Below are positions 42,646 through 56,069 of a stretch of DNA of 64,000 bases, piece by piece. The stretch covers positions 121,310,501 to 121,374,500 of the forward strand of contig CM059584.1 of assembly GCA_030407085.1 (NCBI GenBank). Direction: 5' to 3'. Position numbers and translations under genes: made by a program. Source of the stretch: Trichopria drosophilae (lineage: Eukaryota; Arthropoda; Insecta; Hymenoptera; Diapriidae). The notes under the pieces were generated by a model that saw nothing but the letters and a program-made list of their open reading frames with translations, searched no databases and was not told the DNA's origin. The number at the start of each line of letters is the position of its first letter. The first letter of the stretch is position 1.

Positions 42646-43908
42646 ATATGGGTGACTCTCCAAAAACAGGGCATTTTCAAGAATGAAATTTTTTTTTTTT
42701 AAGTTACTGTAAATTCGTTTTTTTTAATGGATTCTTGCTTATTAGCACCAAGTTAAGTTATTGTTAAAGTAGTCACGCTACAAAATTATTTTAAAAGAAA
42801 GGGGAAGACTTTTACTATGACGCATTTTCATACGGCTATATAAACCAACAATTGCTTATTAAAAACTTGAAAAAAATAACTCTAAAGAGTCAAAAACATA
42901 ATGTACATATCTGATTTAGTGCATTTTTGTGAATAAATGAAAATTATTTATTAAGTAATAATTAAAAAATTAAGAAAAACACATGAATTTTTGAAGAAGT
43001 TTTAGACAAAATAAATTTACTAAAGTTACTGTGTCGTTGGTTAGTAACTACAATGATAATATTATATTCATAATTTTAATAAATAATATTATTTCATAAT
43101 AAACTTGATTCATAACGTTGTAACAAATCGTACCTGATACGCCAAATGTTTGGTAACGACAATGAAGGTGACGACAATGAAAATTTGTAAAAAAATCTAA
43201 TTTTACATATTTTAAACAACAATAAATTAAAAAACAAATTGCCAGTAACGTTTATTCCTTTAATCTTTAAGTTTTCATCGTTTTTTAATTGCTGTTTGTT
43301 CAAAATACGAAAATTAGGACGGGTGACGACAATTAATTTAATAAAAATACGTGGTATTTTTATACAGTTTTTACTTGTTCATGAGGTAAATATGTTCTCT
43401 TTTCAATTTTCTATGGAGGATTAGTAAAGTGTAGTGTTTTTTCTTTGATTTTCTCATAAGTTTTAGTAAAAAAGTTAATTATTTCCAGTTCATTTATACC
43501 AGTTTACGCATTGGCGTTACCTCAGAAATTTCTTAAGACATTAATATTTCAATAATTATAAGTATATATATTGATTTAATTAAATATTATACAGAGAGAA
43601 ATTGTACAGTTTGAGCTGTACTATAGAAATATTATTTGAATAAATTAAAATAATTCGGTTTCTTAATAGCGCTAATATTTTAAAGTTTTGAACTTAGAGG
43701 TTTGGAGATATAAAAAATGCTACTTTTAGTCTTTAAATGTCATTTTACACCAGTTTTTTGTAACAAAAGTATTATTTTTTCAAATTAACATGGGCCAGGG
43801 ATATTTATTTAACATTTCTATCGAAATTTAATAATTTATTGTCAAAGTTTTTGTAAGATATAACGTAAAGACACGAAAATGCCCTATTTCCGGAGAATCA
43901 CCCATATA
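42646..43908. mobile_element. TIR element, TATATGGGTGA termini, 1.26 kb
   Basis: Left end ATATGGGTGACTCTCC, right end the complement of TATATGGGTGATTCTCCGG. The inverted repeat continues through AACAGGGCATTTTC and its complement GAAAATGCCCTATTT, about 35 bp with a few mismatches. TATA-type flanks suggest a TA or TATA duplication. The interior (about 1.2 kb, very AT-rich) has no transposase-like frame. A non-autonomous DNA element. Confidence 0.7.
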
Positions 43909-46900
43909 CCTATTTTACATTATATTTTCATTGACATTTCATATATTAAATGTCTATCTCACAGTATCACTCGTTGCACATTTGAGTTGCGATATCAAAT
44001 GTCGGCGGTTCGAATCTTTAATCGATTCTTTTTTTTTAACTATGTAATTATTATTTAGAAAATTCTTACATTTTAACGAACCAAAAAATTACTAGCATTT
44101 TCTTTAAAAGATTTTATTTTTTAGGCATTACATACACGAAGAACAATTATCTTTGAAATTTTACCATTCCAGATGGTAATTTTGGAACATACTTGAAATT
44201 CGCCATTCGTTCTTATAAAAAAGACTATAAATTCGTGGAACTTTTACTATTCAGATAGTAAAATTTACATTAAATCTAGAATATTTTAACAGAAATAATG
44301 GCAGTTCTCTACATCCACGTCTGACAAAAAATTACCATATGGAATAGTAAAATTTCCTAAAAAATTTCCTATTCATAAGGTGGCTATTTGAACTCATTAC
44401 TTCCATAATTAAATATTTCAATATCGTAATATATTAGCACTGCTTAAACTCTCAACTAATATTAATTATATCATACTGGTTGACGATATGCTAAAATTTT
44501 GCGTACTGAGATACGATCAGTTCATTCCTTTGTCAGGGTCTCATGAAGAAATAAAAATAAAATATGAGCATAAATACTTTTTTTAAAAAATAATCATAAT
44601 AATATAACATTACTCTATGCGAAAAAAACAGAACTAAGAGTATATACAGAAGTTAAGTACAGGTCCCAAAGGATTGCCGACAGTGAATCGTTAATGCGGC
44701 TCCAGAAAGTAGAGCAAGAATTCTCTTATCAAGCAAATTCGATTAAGGCTCTGGACTTTTATCCAGTGGACCTCTTAGGACGTGTCACGGGAACCTTTCA
44801 TTCGCTTTACTACGTGTACAAATACAAATACTCAGTCTTTATTCTTTCGTGCTGGCATTGTTTAGTTAAAATAGGTCCTGTTGTTCATTCTCGGCTACTG
44901 TTCAGTTTAGTATTTTGTACAATTTTTAGTGGCGTGTTATGGAGAAGTCAGGTAACCTTTACTGTTTCTAGTTCAGTACGTAATTATTATTAAATAGTTA
45001 AGAGAATATACATTTGGGTATGACGAATCCGTTCATTTTTTATGTACGGAAATTAAATATTTCTGCATATTTAAAATAGGTTTTAAGTAACACATTTACG
45101 GACATATCGAAATAATTGCCAACTAAAACTGACGAAGTCGAATTTCAATCCAGTTTCGATGGTAAATGCCATAACCTTAAGCGTCAAAAGAAGTAGTAGT
45201 TTTGTTACTTTAGATATTGTTACCCTAGACAACAATAAAGATGGTTTACATATATTTAAACTGCATAAATATATTTTATGTTCGTTGACATTTTTGTCTT
45301 CCAAATTTAGGAACTTATTGTGCATTATATATAAGCTTTCAGCGGTTTACTTCTAGTGAAAACAATAAAAAATCATTGACTTAATTCAGATATGAATCTA
45401 TATATTAAGTTCATTTTTTTTGTTAAGAGGTACTTTTATAGCAAGCTATCGAGTTTCTTATACCTACAAATTACTTGATACGTGTACTCGAATAACATTA
45501 TAGTCTATTAATTACAAATTGTTACCCGATAATAGACTCATTTTCCTTTACATTACATGCAACCAGTATATAGGACAATCCAAAAATTGGTTAGTGTTAA
45601 AGCTAGGCAAATTTTATGTAATACACAAAAAAAAAATGAATTCACATGCACACGCGTTATATTTAGATTGATTATAAAATATCATAGCGGATTAAATGCT
45701 ACTTGAATCATCATAAACACATATGCAAGAATGAATAAAATACATCTTTCAGTGACTATTTTTTTCAAGTAGATTGTAAAATCCTGAATCATAATTTAGT
45801 ATTTCTGTAGTGGCCATACAGATCTGCATTGAAAATATTAATTGAGTGCTCCACGTAATATCTGGTAACGAGAGATTTTATTCAAAAGTTGAAATGCTTC
45901 GTTTCGACTCTGGTAAAATAATCGAGTGGTAAACGATATTACGTTCTATAAATTTAAAACTCTCTGCGAAATTGTACTTTAACCATCACAATTTAATTAA
46001 TGTTAATTTCTAAATTACTTTATCAATGTAATAATTTACGACGGGTTTAAATACTGATAAACATTTTGATTTTTTCCAAATTAAAACATAATTTTAATGA
46101 ATAAGCTTTTTGAATAAAACCGAAATCCTTTCACCTAAATTTATTCTAAATGCGCTATTAGAGGATTTCTTACTCGCGCACTCGAGGAGCCTTATCTCCG
46201 TTTCGAACGCCTGCACAACGATCACCCAATCCACAGATTATCGATCTAATTAATATTAATTTTTAATTCAACTCAATTATTCATATCTACCACATTTAGT
46301 TAAACTAAACATACGATACCTATACTAATACAAATCGGTGGAAAAAGCCAATAAGATTCGAATATTATACACTTTTAAAAAGTTTAGACTATAAAAACAG
46401 ATTTTGAAAAATATTATGTTTCTTTTGAAAATATTTCGCTCTTATTCTGCTATGAAACTAAACTAAATTTGTGTACAGAACCTTTAGTTTTTAACAATAA
46501 TAGGGTACAATGAATAGACGCCTCGCAAAATTTCTGCAAGATGACATTTTTTTGTAACGAAAAAAAAGAATGTGAACTACATTTACTTCTAAATTGGTAA
46601 TTATTTGAATTGCATTTGACGTTGTCTACTGAGGAACGGGCACAATATCTTGTCATGATCCTTCATCTATCAATCCGCTCCTATTGATTTAAATTCAAAA
46701 ATCACTTTGAGCTAGTAGTGACAGTATATAAAATTTAATCGAGCAACAAAGAATCGAAGTTAGGTAGAAAACATGACCTAACTTTTAAGCAGCCAAGTTC
46801 AAGCTCGTCAATTGATGATTAAAAACATGATGCAGTATTAGCCTCCAAGGATAAGTCGAGCACTCGAAACGTATTCAGTGTTCTCCAATGAAGAAGGTAC

Positions 46901-48231
46901 TTTGGTACGTCAGGTGCAGAAAATGGAACGACCGACAAAAGGGTCTCGCAATTATAAAGACATTAAATCTGACGATGCGACTGTGCAATGCTGTTGGCGT
47001 TCTTCATTGAATATTTACTGCCGCATGATTACAACTGGCATCTGCTCCAGGGCTTGAAACTGCAAGAAGACAATTCCTTTTTGGGAGTCTCGACCAACCA
47101 TTCATGTGCAATGTCTTCATTAAGCGATCAACGGGTACTGAAGATTATCAGTCTACATAGTACGAAGATTTATGATGATCACGATTCCCTAACTAGTCAA
47201 GAGAAAATTGAGCGATGCATCAGAAACATACTGCAGATAACGACAAGGTATCATTTTGTTTTTATTTTTAAGGGAAGGTATTCCTGCCAGTGGTAAATTT
47301 TGACCATTATAGTGGCAGATGCAAATAGGTGCACTGGCAACAAAAATAGTAGAAATCAACATTGTGCCCCTTTCCGTTGCGATCTGACATCGATCCCTCA
47401 ACTTCATTGACACGAAAAAGATTCACGTATTAATAAACATGCGAAATTTTGTCCAATTTTAATTTAAAATGGACCATAATGGTATAGAGAGTCCTTAAAA
47501 TTCAATTCTAATTACGCTAATCTAAAGATCACCTAGAAAAATAATAGAATAGATGTGTTTGGAATTTGTATTTCAATCTCGAGGATATAGCAGGTCTCCA
47601 TTGGCATGCCAAATATTTAAAAAATGTAGTAATTTTATAATTTGACTTTTAAATAACTTAAATAATAGTAGGATCGTGATCGGAAGCTTTTTAAAGCTTG
47701 GAAGGTCAATCGACACCATTTCAGCTATTTTCGCGTATTTTCATTTAAATTAGCTTTTTGTGGTCCGGTGTTGTACTTTTTTAAAATGTATTGATTAACT
47801 TTACTTTCTATGTGTGTACGATACCATTTTTTAGATGAACGTCATAGACATATAAATGAAAAAAAAAGCTTACAAAATTGGTAAAGAATAGCTGTGTGAT
47901 AGAAATATTGAAATACATTTGAAATGCCAATAAAAATCAATAACGTCAAAATTGTCGATAAATATTTTGCAAATCGTGGATCGTCCGGGGAGGATGTCCC
48001 CTGATAGTAATACCTGCCATTCAAACGGTTCAGTGTCAAAACACGCTCGGTCCCAAGATGGTTGCATATTTGCCATATGTGACCAAAGCGTGCTAATTAC
48101 TCCAAGGAATCCAAAACAAAAATAATATATTTATGTTATATTATATTATTTTTTTAACAGCCATATTTTCATATTCTGATCTGAATATTTATCGATGCAC
48201 AAATAGAAAAAAAAATAAATTCTTTTTACTA
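43909..48231. other. No gene that can be supported
   Basis: Mostly AT-rich. It contains the second copy of a dispersed repeat (44141-44268). A GC-richer stretch at 46790-47410 was read in all plus frames and in part on the minus. Open segments (for example 46888-47010 and 46988-47296) change frame and match no family I know, so a decayed gene is possible but not shown. A 99-codon frame at 44694-44993 is hydrophobic but has no recognisable motif. Confidence 0.4.
44141..44268 (+). repeat. Diverged interspersed repeat (shared with 5671-5807)
   Basis: Second copy of the repeat at 5671-5807 in the same orientation. It shares GAACAAT, TTTTACCATTCC-GATGGTAAT, AACTTGAAATT-GCCATTC and GGAACTTTTACTATTCAGATAGTAAA. 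The paired palindromic words TACCATT..AATGGTA-like and TACTATT..AGATAGTA are kept in both. Confidence 0.5.
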
Positions 48232-48790
48232 AGTCCAAAACTAGATTCAACTATTTATTTTAAGAGTAAGAAAAGAATTTTTGGGATTTAGTAAATAAAT
48301 AATAAAAAACCAGTTCGACCATTTCAACCGATCGATTCTATCGTTTGTTTATCACAATATAATGGTTCATTTATCCCAATCGAACTGCTGGACGATTTCA
48401 AATGAACGGTTCAATTATCACTCCATAATCGTTCGGCTATCACAACCGAATTGATTGGTTCTTTCAAAGAAGTCCAGAACTATATTCTATCGTTTCTTTC
48501 TATAGGAGTAAGCGAATTTTCACAATTCACTGAATAGGTAATAAACATCATTTTGACTATTGTAACCGACCGTTTCCTTCGTTTGGTTATCACAATTTAA
48601 CGGTTCAATTATCAAAACCATATGACACGAGTATTTCAACCGAATGATTCAATGACCTAACAGTTCGGTTAATATAACCGAACTAAATTTTTAAACAGGT
48701 CCAGAACTGGACCCAACTATTTCTTTTAATAGTTGTAGGGAATTTTCGCGATATAGTGAATCAGTGATAAAAACTAGTATTAATAGCGAC
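48232..48790 (+). repeat. Tandem array, about 230 bp unit, 2.5 copies
   Basis: Unit starts TCCAAAACTAGATTCAACTA (48234), TCCAGAACTATATTCTATCG (about 48473) and TCCAGAACTGGACCCAACTA (about 48700). Within the units, TTCAACCGATCG/GTAACCGACCG, GTTTGTTTATCACAATATAA/GTTTGGTTATCACAATTTAA and CGGTTCAATTATC recur in order. The words AACCGA and ATCACAA give it a patterned look. The third copy is cut off after about 90 bp. No coding potential. Confidence 0.7.
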
Positions 48791-49339
48791 TGTTGCCGAC
48801 AAACATACTTGGCAGATTCCGTACTAAAGTTTCTCGAGTTGGCTAGTGCCCCATTAAATTGCTTGCTGTCGTCAAATCTCTGGTAGCTAGGGGCATCTAC
48901 GGATAAACTCGAACCGTCGCGAGTCATATATACGTACAATATATATGCTTCGTATAGTAGCTCCCGCGTCCGACAAGCATAATTATCGAAGCTGTCGTGC
49001 CAACCTGGTCGGACTCGACCCATTACCGATATCCTTTTACGTACAAAAGGACCCCATTTCCATATCAAACTCTATCCTTTCCTTTTCCCCCGTTGGAAGA
49101 GGGACAATCAAACGGTCGCCGGTCCGCGGGTATAATCAGATACCTATATCCGAATACTTCCACTTTGCTCAAGTTCTTTTGCGGTGCCCTTCGACGAATA
49201 TAATGAGGACATAGTGGAGACATGCCTCGGACCTTTCTTCTTCTGCTTCTTGTTCCTCCAGCGATTTTTTGTGTCGTCTTTTCAACGACGTCTGATGCAT
49301 AACAGGAGCAAAAGGGATACTGCTTCTCCTCCGCGGCAA
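48791..49339. other. GC-richer island, unassigned
   Basis: CpG-bearing sequence of clearly higher GC than its flanks (for example GGTCGCCGGTCCGCGGGTAT near 49116). Several overlapping frames are open on both strands for 60-125 codons, as expected for GC-richer DNA. None gives a recognisable peptide. It could be a first exon with promoter, a 5' UTR or a regulatory island. Marked for follow-up, not called as a gene. Confidence 0.3.
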
Positions 49340-49939
49340 TTTGGTATTGATTTCCATATTACTAATGATGCTAGTATTTATTGGTTCAAAGTTTCAATCT
49401 CAGGAAATGGGACCTCGGAAACTTTTTGCCTTTACTTTCTCAAATGATAATTTAGAGTCCTATTTAGTATTTGCCTGGTTCAAAAAAGACAAAAAATTGT
49501 TCCATTTCCTGCTAGAGACACTGGTGGCAATGCTGACCTCGCCGGTAATAATGACGCCAGCTTCAAACAGCTAACTAGGTGTCTGTCCGAAAACAATTTA
49601 TAGTAAAAATCTCCATTTAATATGATAATTTAATTCTTATGTAAGGAACGCTGCGAAATTGGTGGCGACGAAAAATCTTCTGAAATAATTACTTCATGTA
49701 TTATGGTAGATGTTTTCTGAATAAGAATGAAGTTTGCAATACGTAACGAATTCAATCCTTAGCTATATAAGGACAAATTTACATATTTACCAAATTGATG
49801 TACACGTATTTAAATTTTTGCAAAACCAAGAATTACACGCATTTCCAAGGCAATTTGGGTCTTGCCAGTATCCTGAGTATTTCGAGACGTTTCAGTGCTA
49901 TCAGCAACTTATGGTTACAAAAATCATTGGATTTTTTAT

Positions 49940-50643
49940 GACATTTGCTAGCTAGATGTTTTAGAGGTCGATGATTACGTATCTGAAGTCAAATTTTGAA
50001 ATTTCTATATGCCGGACGATTTTTAAAAATGAAAAGAAATTAATTTGAAAGGAGTTAATCGGGGGTGTTTGAGCTCTGAAGATATTACAATGGCTAAAAA
50101 ATATTTGAAATGATGAATATTCCGCTTTAGTCAGATTTACATATAATTTACGGCTTGTACTTAAAATGATACATCCACTAATTATGATTTCGAAAATCTG
50201 ATATGAGATTCGTAATCAGCTACCTCAAAAACTACTAGTTATTAAGTGTCATTAGATTTGACATTTTTTTAAAGAATTATGAATACCTTATTATGTAGGT
50301 ATTTGTGTAAAAGAAAAAAGATCTTTTGACCTCCACTTGGTCCATTTAGACTTTTCACGAAATTGTGTATGGAGAATTCAAAGGCTATATTGTGGATACC
50401 ATATTTGAAGCTTTCAGGTATTTATCGATGCTTATTTCTGTCGGAAAAAATGTTAAAAACCTTATTTTTTGCAAAAAAATAGCTGTATTTTTTTGGATTT
50501 TAATTTTCTTTTGTCATTCTGTTTTTAGACTCTGAAAAAATGAATTTTACATAAGATATGGTTCTCCTAATTCGTGTGGACGCCCTAAATCCGGCGTTGA
50601 AAATTGTGTTAAAAATATGTTTCTCCCGTCCTTAAAGGATTAA
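49940..50643. mobile_element. Possible decayed relative of the 24692 MITE
   Basis: GAGGTCGATGATTACGTATC at about 49964 is the inverted counterpart of ATTCGTAATCAGCTACCTC at about 50211. This is the same subterminal module (GATTCGTAATCAGC-ACCTC) found inverted in the piggyBac-like MITE at 24692-25323. The right limit may be GTCCTTAAAGGATTAA near 50640, which ends in TTAA. The left end was not found. Diverged and incomplete. Confidence 0.4.
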
Positions 50644-50977
50644 AACGTAAATCTATGTTTAAGAATACCAGACATTGAGCTAAATTTGTTAAAATACTCG
50701 CTACCGAATTGATGAACTAAAAAGTGAATTTTTGTTTATTCCTAAACCATGAAATTTCATCCTTTAACGAGGACTTTAACAATTTCAATTTCCACTTACT
50801 TTCAAAAAGGTTACTGGTGAGAGCTAATTATTTACTTTTTCAAATTCACATTCTTGTAAAGATTTACAAAAAATTAGTAAATTAAATTGTTATTTTCTCC
50901 AAAATGAAATAATCTAGTACCAAATTATTTTATGTAACTCCCCTGCTTATTTTATGTATTCATCCTTATGCAACCTG

Positions 50978-51569
50978 CACTGAAAAAAAATCTTAGTTGA
51001 TGTGACTACTTTTTGACTACTGAAAGTATTTCAATAGGTCCGGAACGGAATTTTATAGGTTATAGTTACAACCATAAAGGAGTTAACAAAAAATATAGTT
51101 ATGGAAATAACATTTTGGCAGTTAATTCTACTACATTTATTAAGATTAACTACCTAGTACACTAAAAACTATTCAACATGCTGCAGCGATATATATTGAA
51201 TTGAATTTAGCAGAACTACATTTTAAGTTGATTTAATTTCTTTACGGTAGTAACTGCTAGTTAAAAAATAGTCAAATCAACTAAGAATTTTTCTGAAATT
51301 TTTGTTAATGGAATTATTTTTAGTGCAGCTATTGGCGGTTGCTGTTTCATTATATTAGTGCATGCCTTTTTTAGTTTTATGCATAGTATCGCGTTTCTTC
51401 ATCTCCAATAATTCGGAATACTTTTTCGTTTACTGGGTAAATAATATTAACTTAAGTAAAAGTTAATATTATTAACAAAGTTATACTAATAAAAAAGGTA
51501 TTTCTTTTAACTACTCTCGACTCAACTGCGCAATGGTAGTTGAATTTGACAAGTAAATTTTTTTCAGTG
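50978..51569. mobile_element. MITE, CACTGAAAAAAA termini
   Basis: Ends are CACTGAAAAAAA (50978-50989) and TTTTTTTCAGTG (to 51569). Just inside, CTTAGTTGATGTGACTA..TTTTTGACTA at about 50992 is matched inversely by TAGTCAAATCAACTAAG at about 51268, making an inner palindrome. Interior words TTAACTA and GTTAATA recur. No ORF. A second CACTGAAAAAAA end occurs at about 61536 without a clear partner. Confidence 0.6.
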
Positions 51570-54498
51570 TTAATACAGATTTATTTCAATTATGGAACAA
51601 TAAATGGACATTATAGTTGACTTGTCGAGTTAGACCCTAGGTATCTTGGAAAAACTAAATACTTTATATCGACGCCTCATACGAAAATTAGCACGTTTGC
51701 ATTAAAATAATACAGAAACATGTTAGTTTTCGTAAAAGTTTGTTAGTTATAGGGTTATATTTTTTTATTTCATTAAAAATCTCCTGAAAATAAAACTGAT
51801 TTATTATCATGCCCTTATAATACCATCTTATTTATGTTTATCATACTTAATTACTTTAATTCGATTAATTTAGGCGTCTGTAAAATGACAACAAAATTAT
51901 CAAACACGTTAAAGAACATTATTTGTAAATACATAAATGTACGTAGATATAATATTTAGAATAAAATACCTTATTTAAGGCCACATATACATATATTTTG
52001 AAATGAACTCGTACGCGAAATGGACTTTCATAAAGAGAATATATCTACGTCTATGGTTGGTTTGATGCAGCAGTTTAGGATTTGATGTACTCGCTTATAA
52101 CTTCAAACAATTTACAGGTAATATCATGTGTGCGTACTTTCTCACTCGAACAATTCGCATTATCGTGAGCATCTAATTTGTTGTTTTCAAGCTTTATTAA
52201 AAGCATTTTAATATTATCCAACGAATTTCGAATTTAGTTAAATTAGGGAAGTGCAACACATTCTATTATATTAATTATAAAATCTCAATTTATCGGCTTT
52301 TGATGAATCGACCTTTGCGGCTTTTATGTTTATTATTCTATCGCGTTGGCTTTAGACTTAGCCCTCATTATTAAAAACTTTAAATGAAATTCAACCAAAT
52401 TATTATATTTTTGATTCACGGGGGCGTAAATCATGCCCTCCTTTTGGGGGCATGAAATAAAAACAGTCTGAAAATGGACGATTTTTCGAAAATAAAGCCG
52501 ATAAATATGATTATTTATAATTTTCTCCATTACAATACATTATAACAATGGTAGGAGACAATAGAAAACGACAATTGCAAATATAAACGCGCAGTAGCGG
52601 AGTATTACACGTATTTTCCATTATAAACATAAACATTGCTGATTGAAATAAAAATCGTTAAATAGTATGATAGAATAAATGGTCATTTTACTCCCCTTAA
52701 ATTGAAAAATATTGTTTTATTTGGTTTCGCCGGCCCTCGGACGCTTAATCACCATTGGGGGCGTAAAACAACCATTTCACGCCCTTGATGTATTAAGTAC
52801 TATTTTGCAACTCGTATCTTTATAATTATGGCACGTCATTTATTAATATAACAAATATTTTATCTATTTTTCAATAGATCTTCAAAACGTTGTTACTAAG
52901 TTTACGTTTCGATACTCTGTTTAGCACGCTATTTTAAGCTAAATATAAAATTTTTCATTAATTTATTCTTGCATTCTGCATCAAATTCTAAAATGGCGCT
53001 GCAATTTTATGTGAGATACCAGACATGAAACTTTATTTCAGGAGCAGAATATGTTTCTTAAAATATTTAAATATAAACGTAAATATTTCTAGTCTAAAAT
53101 GCTTGTTCTTGCAATAAATTTTACAATTGGAGCACATTTGATCTTCTACGCAGTTAAATACAAATTTTGTGAAATATCCATTAGCAAATGCTACTGACAA
53201 TGCATGCAAAGGAATGCAGGATATAAAGTATATCACTTATTATGCAATTTTTCCTATGAAACTGAATTCAAGCACCGTAATTTGCATATTCTGCTAACTA
53301 TAATCAACATACTAACGTAGAAATATCATTTCCATGCAAACTTTCATTAGAAATAAAAGTAAGAAATTTCGGAGATAAGAAGTATTTAAAATAAATTTAC
53401 TGAAACATTTTTAAAATAAAAAACTGAATTAAATCGATTAAGTAAAAGTAAACGTAGGTATTAAAATTAATTTTTGTTTATAGTTTAAAAAAAAAGAACC
53501 TTGTTAACCTTAATTAAATGTTAAAAAATACTATGTAATTGTTGAAATTAGAATGTAACTTAGCTAATAAAAATATTTCTTTTACAAGTTGGTTTCGGAA
53601 CCGCATTCACACCTTAAATTACTTGAAAGTCGGCAACTTTTTAAAAAATTTACGGTTATAGATTTTTGGAAGATACGATCGTTCGAGTTCTTAGTGGCTC
53701 GACGTGTTTTCGTAGCTTACTGTAAAATAAATGTAACATACTACTGGCACATGTAGCATTTTGAACATCACAGCTAGCTTTAGTAGCAATTTAACGATAG
53801 TTGCTGGTTTGAATTATCAAAACGTTTGCAATGTTCTTACTAAAGTAACCTTTGATAAAATTTTAAGCATATTAATGTTGAAATTATTTTTAACTACATC
53901 TGCAACGTATGTTTTTGAACATTTTATTTATTTCAGGAATTGGAAATACGTGAAAATCTTAAACGTCTTATAGCAGAGGTAAATGCTCAATTAGTTTCTA
54001 TTTGTTCTATTAAATGTTTTCTTAATTTTTTAAAGCAATTTTATTTTTTATTTATAACTGTACATAAGAGTAAATATTTTTTTTTACTTTGAATCATATT
54101 ATTATTAAAATTTACAATTGTCCTTAATTTAAATTCACGATGAAGGACTTCGAAGTAGCTGACTAAAAATCAATTTTAAAATTGCCTCCATAAAGTTAGG
54201 AATAAGTATATTTTGAAATCTTTCTTGGTGCGATTTTTAGAAATTATAATTGTTCAGAATTATAATATAATTCTGAATAATTTCTTACATTCATAGTTGA
54301 GCATAAACCAGATATTTGATATTTGTTTTAATTATAAACTTTTTTAAATAATGTTATGTTTTGTATCGTTTTACTCCAAGTTTTCCTGAAATTCTTCTGG
54401 CAGATTTTTAGAGTTCTCATAGTTTTAAATTTAAAATTGAACAATTTTTAATTTCAGTCAAACATATTAAAATGGTAAGATTAAATATAAGCAAACTA
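51570..54498. other. No recognisable gene
   Basis: AT-rich non-coding sequence. Two short C/G-rich words with GGGGGCGTAAA (52420 and 52757) recur about 340 bp apart, near GCATGATTTACGCCC-like complements, but no element limits could be set. No exon was recognised. Confidence 0.4.
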
Positions 54499-56069
54499 AC
54501 AGACAAAAACGAAAGATTGAACATAGTAAAACTGCTATATTTTCTTTCCAGAATAAGTTGAGAGACTCAATTTGAAAACAATAAAATTTAACAGCAATTG
54601 AAAACATAGTTCCATTCATATCCGGTAAAAAAAATTCAAATGTGTTTCAAAAAACGCTCCAGAACGTAAAAAAGTTCTGGTATTCTAATGATATCGTTCA
54701 CTTTTATTTTGCATCCTTCATTATCTCGTATTACATTTGTAATTTCTGATAAATATAGATGTACAATTTTACTTATTATTTACAAATAATATGTAAATAA
54801 TATAAAGTAGTAAGTCGTCACAATTACTATAATAGCAATCAAGAATTTCTTATAATTATTCTTTGCTTACCGCAAGCCATATTTTACCACTTGTGAGAAA
54901 ACTACGCACCAAGTAATAGTTTAATATAATCGCCACCAAACGGTGGACGTTCGATATAATGGCTTATCAATGATATCCATCATGTAATGACAACGTTTGT
55001 TACGCGAATCAATAGTTCACTTAAAAATTGCTGACTAGCTATTAAGTTTTTATCAGAATTTCAATAACAGAAATAACTGCAATTTACGGATCTCGATTAT
55101 TCATTGTACTTAAAAAAACTATCCAGAACAATTGACAGATAGATGATTAGTTACCAGAAGGAATGGCAGGAAATAATATTTTCTATGAGGGCTAAGCATT
55201 ATAGGGTGGTTCAAATTTTTGTTTTAATTTGTTTCAAGTGCTACTCCGACAATATCTTTTATTTGGTGAGAAAAGAATTTCCTAATTACTTAAGATTTCT
55301 ACAGGTCGCTATTGTCGCTAAATTGACTGAAATACGTTATGTTCTAAAATATGTATATTTAATTCGACGTCTGATGTTAAAAACATTTCGGCATGTTGTA
55401 AAATAATGTTTCAAAACTGCTCTTTCAGATTCTGTAATAAAAAAATTGAAATAACTTTAAGGAGAAATAAAGATACAGCTCATTTTTTGCAACAAAATAA
55501 GATTTTTTTAAACATTGTTCTTCATAAATGATTTTTTTACTGTTCATACATTATCAGAGTATCTGTGAGCGTTTCAAATATCCTTGCTGCGAGTTCTGAA
55601 CTACAAAAAATTATATTTACCGATTTCAATATTCAACTGGTGGGTACTAAAATAGCGTTCAAGCGTCTAAAAATGTCTGGTTATACTCATTATAACACAT
55701 AATAATTATAAGAAATTCTTGATTAATATTATAGTAATTGAGGCGACTTACTACTTAATATTATTCACATCTTATTTGTAAATAATAAGTAAAATTGAAC
55801 ATCTATATTGATCAGAAATTACTAATATAATTCAAGACAATGATGCAAAAAAAGGTGATCGATATAATCATAATATCGGAACTTTTTCACGTTCTAAAGT
55901 GTATTTTTGTTTTGTTTTTAAACATTTGAAATTTTTTTACCGGATATGAATGAATGCTATTTTTTGCTTTTAAAGTTGATTGTTTTCAAATTGAGTCTCT
56001 CAACTTATTCTGGATATAAGATAGAACAATTTTACTGTAATTTATGTTCAATCTTTCATTTTTGCCTGT
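54499..56069. mobile_element. Foldback element, arms of about 365 bp
   Basis: The left arm (54499-54862) starts ACAGACAAAAACGAAAGATT and the right arm (55699-56069) ends AATCTTTCATTTTTGCCTGT. Shared blocks include AATAAGTTGAGAGACTCAAT, TATCCGGTAAAAAAA and AAATAATAAGTAAAATTG or their complements. Differences are small indels and substitutions. The loop of about 835 bp carries an 87-codon frame (55143-55406) of no recognised family. No clear target duplication. If transcribed, the arms would pair as a long hairpin. Confidence 0.85.

Noticed and set aside
46888..47410. Possible exon or decayed gene in a GC-richer stretch
   Set aside because: The plus frames tried stop early or give unrecognisable peptides; no splice pattern or family motif to support a call.
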